Below, in pieces: positions 13,223 to 16,646 of a DNA stretch of 16,646 nt. Position 1 is the first letter of the stretch. Each line of letters opens with the position of its first letter. A program made the translations under genes and the position numbers. The DNA is from JBHHYS01 sp046757645 (GTDB taxonomy: Bacteria; Acidobacteriota; Terriglobia; Acidiferrales; 2-02-FULL-67-57). The DNA lies in NCBI GenBank assembly GCA_046757645.1, contig JBHHYS010000053.1, forward strand, positions 1 to 16,646, read 5' to 3'. The notes below the pieces were generated by a model. It was not told the origin of the DNA. It made no database searches and was given only the letters and a program-made list of their open reading frames with translations.

Positions 13223-13885
13223 CTAAAACCCTTTTGTGACGCAAGGAAGTTCTATGAAGAATTCGGTTTCTTGCACCCACTTTTTCACTTGGAGAACTAC
13301 ATTGCTTTTGTCATCTACGCCCACGACATCTGCCTCCATGACACAAGTTTCACTCCTGTACCGGCTGAAAAGTTGGTGCTGATTAAGGTATTTCACAGTC
13401 CCGCTGACAGTGTTGTAGAGTAGAATTACATCGTCCATGAAGTCCGAATAGTATTGCCATATGCTGAGATGTGCCACAAGAAATCGGCTATCAGGCGACC
13501 AATCCACCAATCTAATACTGTTTCCCATCATTTTGCTTGTAGGTTTCTTTTCAAACACGAGCTGAAATTCAGTTTGTCTTGCACCTGCAACGAAGAGTTT
13601 TGAAGTATTGGCACACCGGCGATGGGGGTCGCTGCTTTCCTTGGCATCTGCTTCGACTTGCACGTAAGCCCAATGCCGCCCATCTGGCGAGACCAAAACT
13701 GGGGTCCGGACAATACGTGAGCCGCGCAGCTTCCACTGTTTATCGAAGCAAGTAACGTTGGAAGTGTCCAAGGAAATCTCGATGCGCCGATTTTCGGAGG
13801 TTTTCGCTACCGTCCGATCCAAGCCGACGCTCGCTATGGCGAGCACAACGATGAGAGAGATCCGGGTTTTGTCAGCGGCGGGCAT
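13223..13885 (-). CDS. Small secreted beta-propeller-like protein of unknown function
   Basis: From the ATG at 13885 the protein is 220 residues; a longer start at 13909 adds eight residues deeper inside uvrA. The chosen start gives a signal peptide, MPAADKTRISLIVVLAIAS, and overlaps the uvrA stop by 14 bases, so translation may be coupled. Two propeller-like turns are visible, VSPDGRHWAYV and DWSPDSRFLVAHL, plus Cys residues near the N-terminal strand (VTCFDKQW), in RRCANTS and near the end (ELPCVTKGF), which fit an exported protein. At this length it is too small for a full propeller. The DNA is lower in GC than uvrA. No family assignment is possible. It recalls the secreted protein at 1166-2332 in style only. 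Confidence 0.6.
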   Translation of the reverse strand: MPAADKTRISLIVVLAIASVGLDRTVAKTSENRRIEISLDTSNVTCFDKQWKLRGSRIVRTPVLVSPDGRHWAYVQVEADAKESSDPHRRCANTSKLFVAGARQTEFQLVFEKKPTSKMMGNSIRLVDWSPDSRFLVAHLSIWQYYSDFMDDVILLYNTVSGTVKYLNQHQLFSRYRSETCVMEADVVGVDDKSNVVLQVKKWVQETEFFIELPCVTKGF

Positions 13886-16646
13886 GGCCGTTGCCCAATA
13901 TCTTAGCAAGGAGTTTGCCGGTGTGGGAGCGGCGGATGCGGGCGACGGCTTCGGGGGGGCCTTGGGCGACGAGGCAGCCGCCGGCTGCGCCGCCTTCGGG
14001 GCCGAGGTCGAGGATCCAGTCGGCGGTTTTGATGACGTCGGGGTGGTGCTCGATGATGATGACGGTGTTGCCGAGGTCGGCGAGACGGTTCAAGACGTCG
14101 AGGAGTTTTTTCACGTCGTCGAAGTGGAGTCCGGTGGTGGGCTCGTCGAGGATGTAGAGGGTGCGGCCGGTTTGGCGGCGGGAGAGTTCGCGGGCGAGCT
14201 TGATGCGCTGGGCTTCGCCCCCGGAGAGAGTGGTGGCGGGCTGGCCGAGCTTAAGATAGCCCAGGCCCACGTCCACCAAGGTCTGCAGCTTGGCCTGAAT
14301 CTGAGGGATGTTTTCGAAGAGCGGCAGGATGTCGGCCACGGTGGATTCGAGCAGGTCGGCGATGGACAGCCCCTTGAACTTCACCTGAAGGGTTTCCTGG
14401 TTGTAGCGGCGGGCGCGGCAGAGTTCGCAGGTCACGTAGACGTCGGGGAGGAAGTTCATCTCGATGCGGCGCAAGCCGTCACCCTGGCAGGCTTCGCAGC
14501 GGCCGCCCTTGACATTGAAACTGAAGCGCCCGGCACGGTAGCCGCGCTGGCGGGAGTCGGGCAGCAGGGCAAAGAGCTCGCGGATGGGGGTGAAGACGCC
14601 GGTGTAGGTGGCGGGGTTCGAGCGGGGGCTGCGGCCGATGGGGGCCTGGTCAATGACCACGACTTTGTCAATGTGCTCGGCGCCCCGGATGGCGCGATGG
14701 GCGCCGGGGGGGTCGAGGGCGCGGTAGAGCAGGCGGGCCAGGGCGCGGTAGAGGATGTCGTTGACCAAGGTGGATTTGCCGGAGCCGCTGACGCCGGTGA
14801 CGCAAGTGATCAGACCGAGGGGAAAGCGGGCGTCGATGGTTTTGAGGTTGTGCTGGCGGGCACCGACGATGGTGACGAACTTGCGGTTGGTGGGGCGACG
14901 CGCTTCGGGGAGAGGGATTTGCATTGCGCCGGCGAGATAGCGGCCGGTGAGGGAGCCGGGGTGGGCGGCGATGTCGCCGGGGGTGCCCTCGGCGACCAGG
15001 TAGCCGCCGGCGGAGCCGGCCCCGGGGCCGAGGTCGATGACGTAGTCGGCGCGGCGGATGGTTTCCTCGTCGTGCTCGACAACGATGACGGTGTTGCCGA
15101 GATCGCGCAGGCAAGCGAGGGTGGCGAGCAGGCGGGCGTTGTCGCGGTGGTGGAGGCCGATGGAGGGTTCGTCGAGGACGTAGAGGACGCCGCGGAGGCG
15201 GGAACCGATCTGGGTGGCGAGGCGAATGCGCTGGGCTTCACCGCCGGAGAGGGTGGCGGCGGAGCGGTCGAGAGCGATGTAGTCGAGGCCGACGGCGAGC
15301 AGGAATTCCAGGCGCTGGGTAATCTCGCTGACAATGCGAGCGGCGATTTGGTGTTGGCGGGGGGTGAGGGCGCGGGCGATTTTCTTGCTGGTTTTGACGG
15401 CCTGGGAGATGGGCTGGGCGGTGAACTCATCGATGGAGATTCCGGCCACGCCCGGCTTCGCCGAGGCTCCGGCGGGCAGGCGCACGGCCAGGGATTCGGG
15501 TCGCAGGCGCTTGCCCTGGCAGGCGGGGCAGGTGGTGGCGGACATAAACTGCTCGAGCCACTCGCGGTAGTCCTCCGAGTGGGTTTCTTCGTAGGCGCGT
15601 TGGAGCAAGGGGAGAATGCCGACAAAGCCCCTCGACGTTGCTCGGGACAGGCCGCGGCCGCGCTCCCGGTGGCCATCGCGGCGCCCCTGCGCCCCACTGG
15701 GGGTGGGTCGGGGCAAGCGGGTTGAGCCGTAGAGAAGCAGGTTCTGGAGGCGGCGGGGATAGTCGTCGAAGGGGCGATGGGGATCGAAGCCATAGGTTTC
15801 GGCGGCGTGTTCCACCATGCGCTGGAAATAGGCGGAGCTGCCGCCCGGGCCGAGTCCGCCTTCGAAGAGGGGCTTCGAGGGGTCGGTGATCACTTTGGCG
15901 GGGTTGAAATCGTACTTGGAGCCCAGGCCGTGGCACTCGGGGCAGGCGCCGTAGGGGGAGTTGAAGGAAAAGCTGCGGGGCTCGAGGCGGGGGACGCTGA
16001 TGCCGCAGTCGGCGCAGGCCAGGCGGTCGGAGTAAAGCTTTTCGGGGCCGTCGACGCGGGCGACGATGACCAGGCCCTGGGCGAGCTTGAGGGCGGTGTC
16101 GAGCGAGTTTTCCAGGCGCTTTTCAATGCCGGGCTTGACCAAGAGGCGGTCGATGACCACTTCGATGGTGTGGTTGCGGCGGCGGTCGAGGCGAAGGGGC
16201 TCATCGAGCGGGCGCAGGGTGGCGTCAATGCGGGCCCGGGTCCAGCCCTGCCGGGCGAGTTGTTCGAGCGGCTTGCGAAACTCCCCTTTGCGGCCGCGAA
16301 CGATGGGGGCGAGGATCATAATGCGCGGCGGATCGCTCGCATTCGTTGCGGAGGGGGCGGGTCGGCCGTGGTCGTCCTGGCCGAGATTCATAATGGCGCG
16401 GACGATCTGGTCGGTGGTTTGTGGGGTGATGGGTTTCGAGCAGCGGGGGCAGTGGGGGGCGCCGATGGAGCTGTAGAGGAGGCGGAGGTAGTCATAGATT
16501 TCGGTGATGGTGCCGACGGTGGAGCGCGGGGAGCGGGTGGTGGTTTTCTGTTCGATGGAGATGGAGGGGGAGAGGCCCTCGATGGAGTCCACGTCGGGGC
16601 GCTCCATCTGGTCGAGGAACTGGCGGGCGTAGGCGGAGAGGGATTC
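13872..16646 (-). CDS. uvrA: Excinuclease ABC subunit A (5' end outside window)
   Basis: UvrA is the damage-sensing ATPase of nucleotide excision repair and works as a dimer with UvrB. About 924 residues are visible. The frame is open to the window edge and begins ESLSAYARQFLDQMERPDVD, so the first Walker A lies outside. Counting from the internal Met at 16607: the first zinc module is at ~198-226 (CADC...CPEC), signature 1 LSGGEAQRI at ~452-460, Walker B LDEPSIGLHHRD at ~477-488, Walker A 2 GVSGSGKST at ~604-612, the second zinc module CEAC...CELC at ~703-730, signature 2 LSGGEAQRI at ~793-801 and LDEPTTGLHF at ~819-828. Two low-complexity stretches at ~296-328 and ~377-391 replace or interrupt normally conserved sequence (see findings). 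The two ATPase sites look intact where visible. Confidence 0.95.
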   Translation of the reverse strand, partial: ESLSAYARQFLDQMERPDVDSIEGLSPSISIEQKTTTRSPRSTVGTITEIYDYLRLLYSSIGAPHCPRCSKPITPQTTDQIVRAIMNLGQDDHGRPAPSATNASDPPRIMILAPIVRGRKGEFRKPLEQLARQGWTRARIDATLRPLDEPLRLDRRRNHTIEVVIDRLLVKPGIEKRLENSLDTALKLAQGLVIVARVDGPEKLYSDRLACADCGISVPRLEPRSFSFNSPYGACPECHGLGSKYDFNPAKVITDPSKPLFEGGLGPGGSSAYFQRMVEHAAETYGFDPHRPFDDYPRRLQNLLLYGSTRLPRPTPSGAQGRRDGHRERGRGLSRATSRGFVGILPLLQRAYEETHSEDYREWLEQFMSATTCPACQGKRLRPESLAVRLPAGASAKPGVAGISIDEFTAQPISQAVKTSKKIARALTPRQHQIAARIVSEITQRLEFLLAVGLDYIALDRSAATLSGGEAQRIRLATQIGSRLRGVLYVLDEPSIGLHHRDNARLLATLACLRDLGNTVIVVEHDEETIRRADYVIDLGPGAGSAGGYLVAEGTPGDIAAHPGSLTGRYLAGAMQIPLPEARRPTNRKFVTIVGARQHNLKTIDARFPLGLITCVTGVSGSGKSTLVNDILYRALARLLYRALDPPGAHRAIRGAEHIDKVVVIDQAPIGRSPRSNPATYTGVFTPIRELFALLPDSRQRGYRAGRFSFNVKGGRCEACQGDGLRRIEMNFLPDVYVTCELCRARRYNQETLQVKFKGLSIADLLESTVADILPLFENIPQIQAKLQTLVDVGLGYLKLGQPATTLSGGEAQRIKLARELSRRQTGRTLYILDEPTTGLHFDDVKKLLDVLNRLADLGNTVIIIEHHPDVIKTADWILDLGPEGGAAGGCLVAQGPPEAVARIRRSHTGKLLAKILGNGHARR
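15445..15482 (-). repeat. Palindromic insert 2 inside uvrA
   Basis: GCCCGGCTTCGCC followed by GAGGCTCCGGCGGGC (15450-15477) is an imperfect inverted repeat. It encodes LPAGASAKPGVAGIS between SLAVR and IDEFTAQP, where UvrA normally has only a few residues. The frame is kept. Confidence 0.5.
15629..15725 (-). repeat. Repeat-like insert 1 inside uvrA
   Basis: This stretch encodes Arg/Gly/Ser-rich residues (TRLPRPTPSGAQGRRDGHRE and onward) between LLYGS and FVGILPLLQRAYEET. At this place E. coli UvrA has about 22 ordered residues instead of 32. It contains the 21-base element at 15684-15704 that recurs at 10260-10280, and a G/C-rich palindrome-like start (CCCCTCGACG then TTGCTCGGGAC at 15629-15649). 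Confidence 0.5.

Noticed and set aside
13160..13423. An 87-codon plus-strand frame near the hypothetical gene
   Set aside because: It is mostly antisense to the secreted propeller-like gene, which has a signal peptide and SPDGR motifs; it has no ribosome-binding site.
13758..15725. A 655-codon open frame on the plus strand, Gly/Ala/Asp-rich
   Set aside because: It is antisense to uvrA, which has every family motif. Long antisense frames arise readily in very GC-rich coding DNA, and this one has no domain or ribosome-binding site.

Overview
The window looks like a chromosomal segment of a GC-rich soil or sediment bacterium, most likely an acidobacterium. That placement is an inference. It rests on the CadC/OmpR-type winged-helix gene fused to membrane helices, the secreted SPDGR beta-propeller proteins, the RHS locus and the GC-rich codon use. 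No rRNA or taxonomic marker is present. Most of the window (about 3250-12210 and 13870-16646) is high-GC housekeeping DNA. Three stretches are visibly lower in GC and look acquired or decaying: 1-3212, about 12430-12930 and about 13110-13870.

Layout. (1) 1-2849 is an RHS locus. It holds the 3' end of an RHS-repeat gene with a C-terminal tip of unknown type, a secreted beta-propeller gene, and then a broken second copy of RHS-repeat DNA. Only the 3' end of that copy matches the first bases of the window; the rest of the comparable region lies upstream of position 1. (2) 2850-3212 is non-coding and holds short repeats and a terminator-like hairpin. It abuts a tRNA-Val(GAC) gene on the minus strand that stops after 41 nt, just past the anticodon, although its promoter still looks intact. 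(3) 3434-5820 is a serA-serC operon for serine biosynthesis. (4) 5877-7309 holds two tandem paralogous secreted glycine-zipper proteins, divergent from a membrane-anchored winged-helix regulator (7432-8205). (5) 8217-12211, all on the minus strand, holds a sulfatase/alkaline-phosphatase superfamily protein, mtnA (methionine salvage), a CPBP intramembrane protease, and a deoxyhypusine-synthase-like protein of unknown role. (6) 12228-13108 is a REP/RAYT cassette. A Y1/HUH REP-associated transposase gene has several REP-type hairpins on each side, and the right-hand edge abuts a 5' remnant of a second copy of the deoxyhypusine-synthase-like gene. (7) 13223-16646 holds a small secreted propeller-like protein overlapping the 3' end of uvrA, which runs off the right edge.

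The most unusual items are the truncated tRNA-Val unit (promoter, 5' half, hairpin terminator), the RAYT-REP cassette bounded by a live gene and a remnant copy of the same gene, palindromic inserts that appear to be carried in frame inside uvrA, and the duplicated, frameshifted RHS core DNA. I found no CRISPR array, rRNA or complete tRNA, and no clear undescribed defence system.
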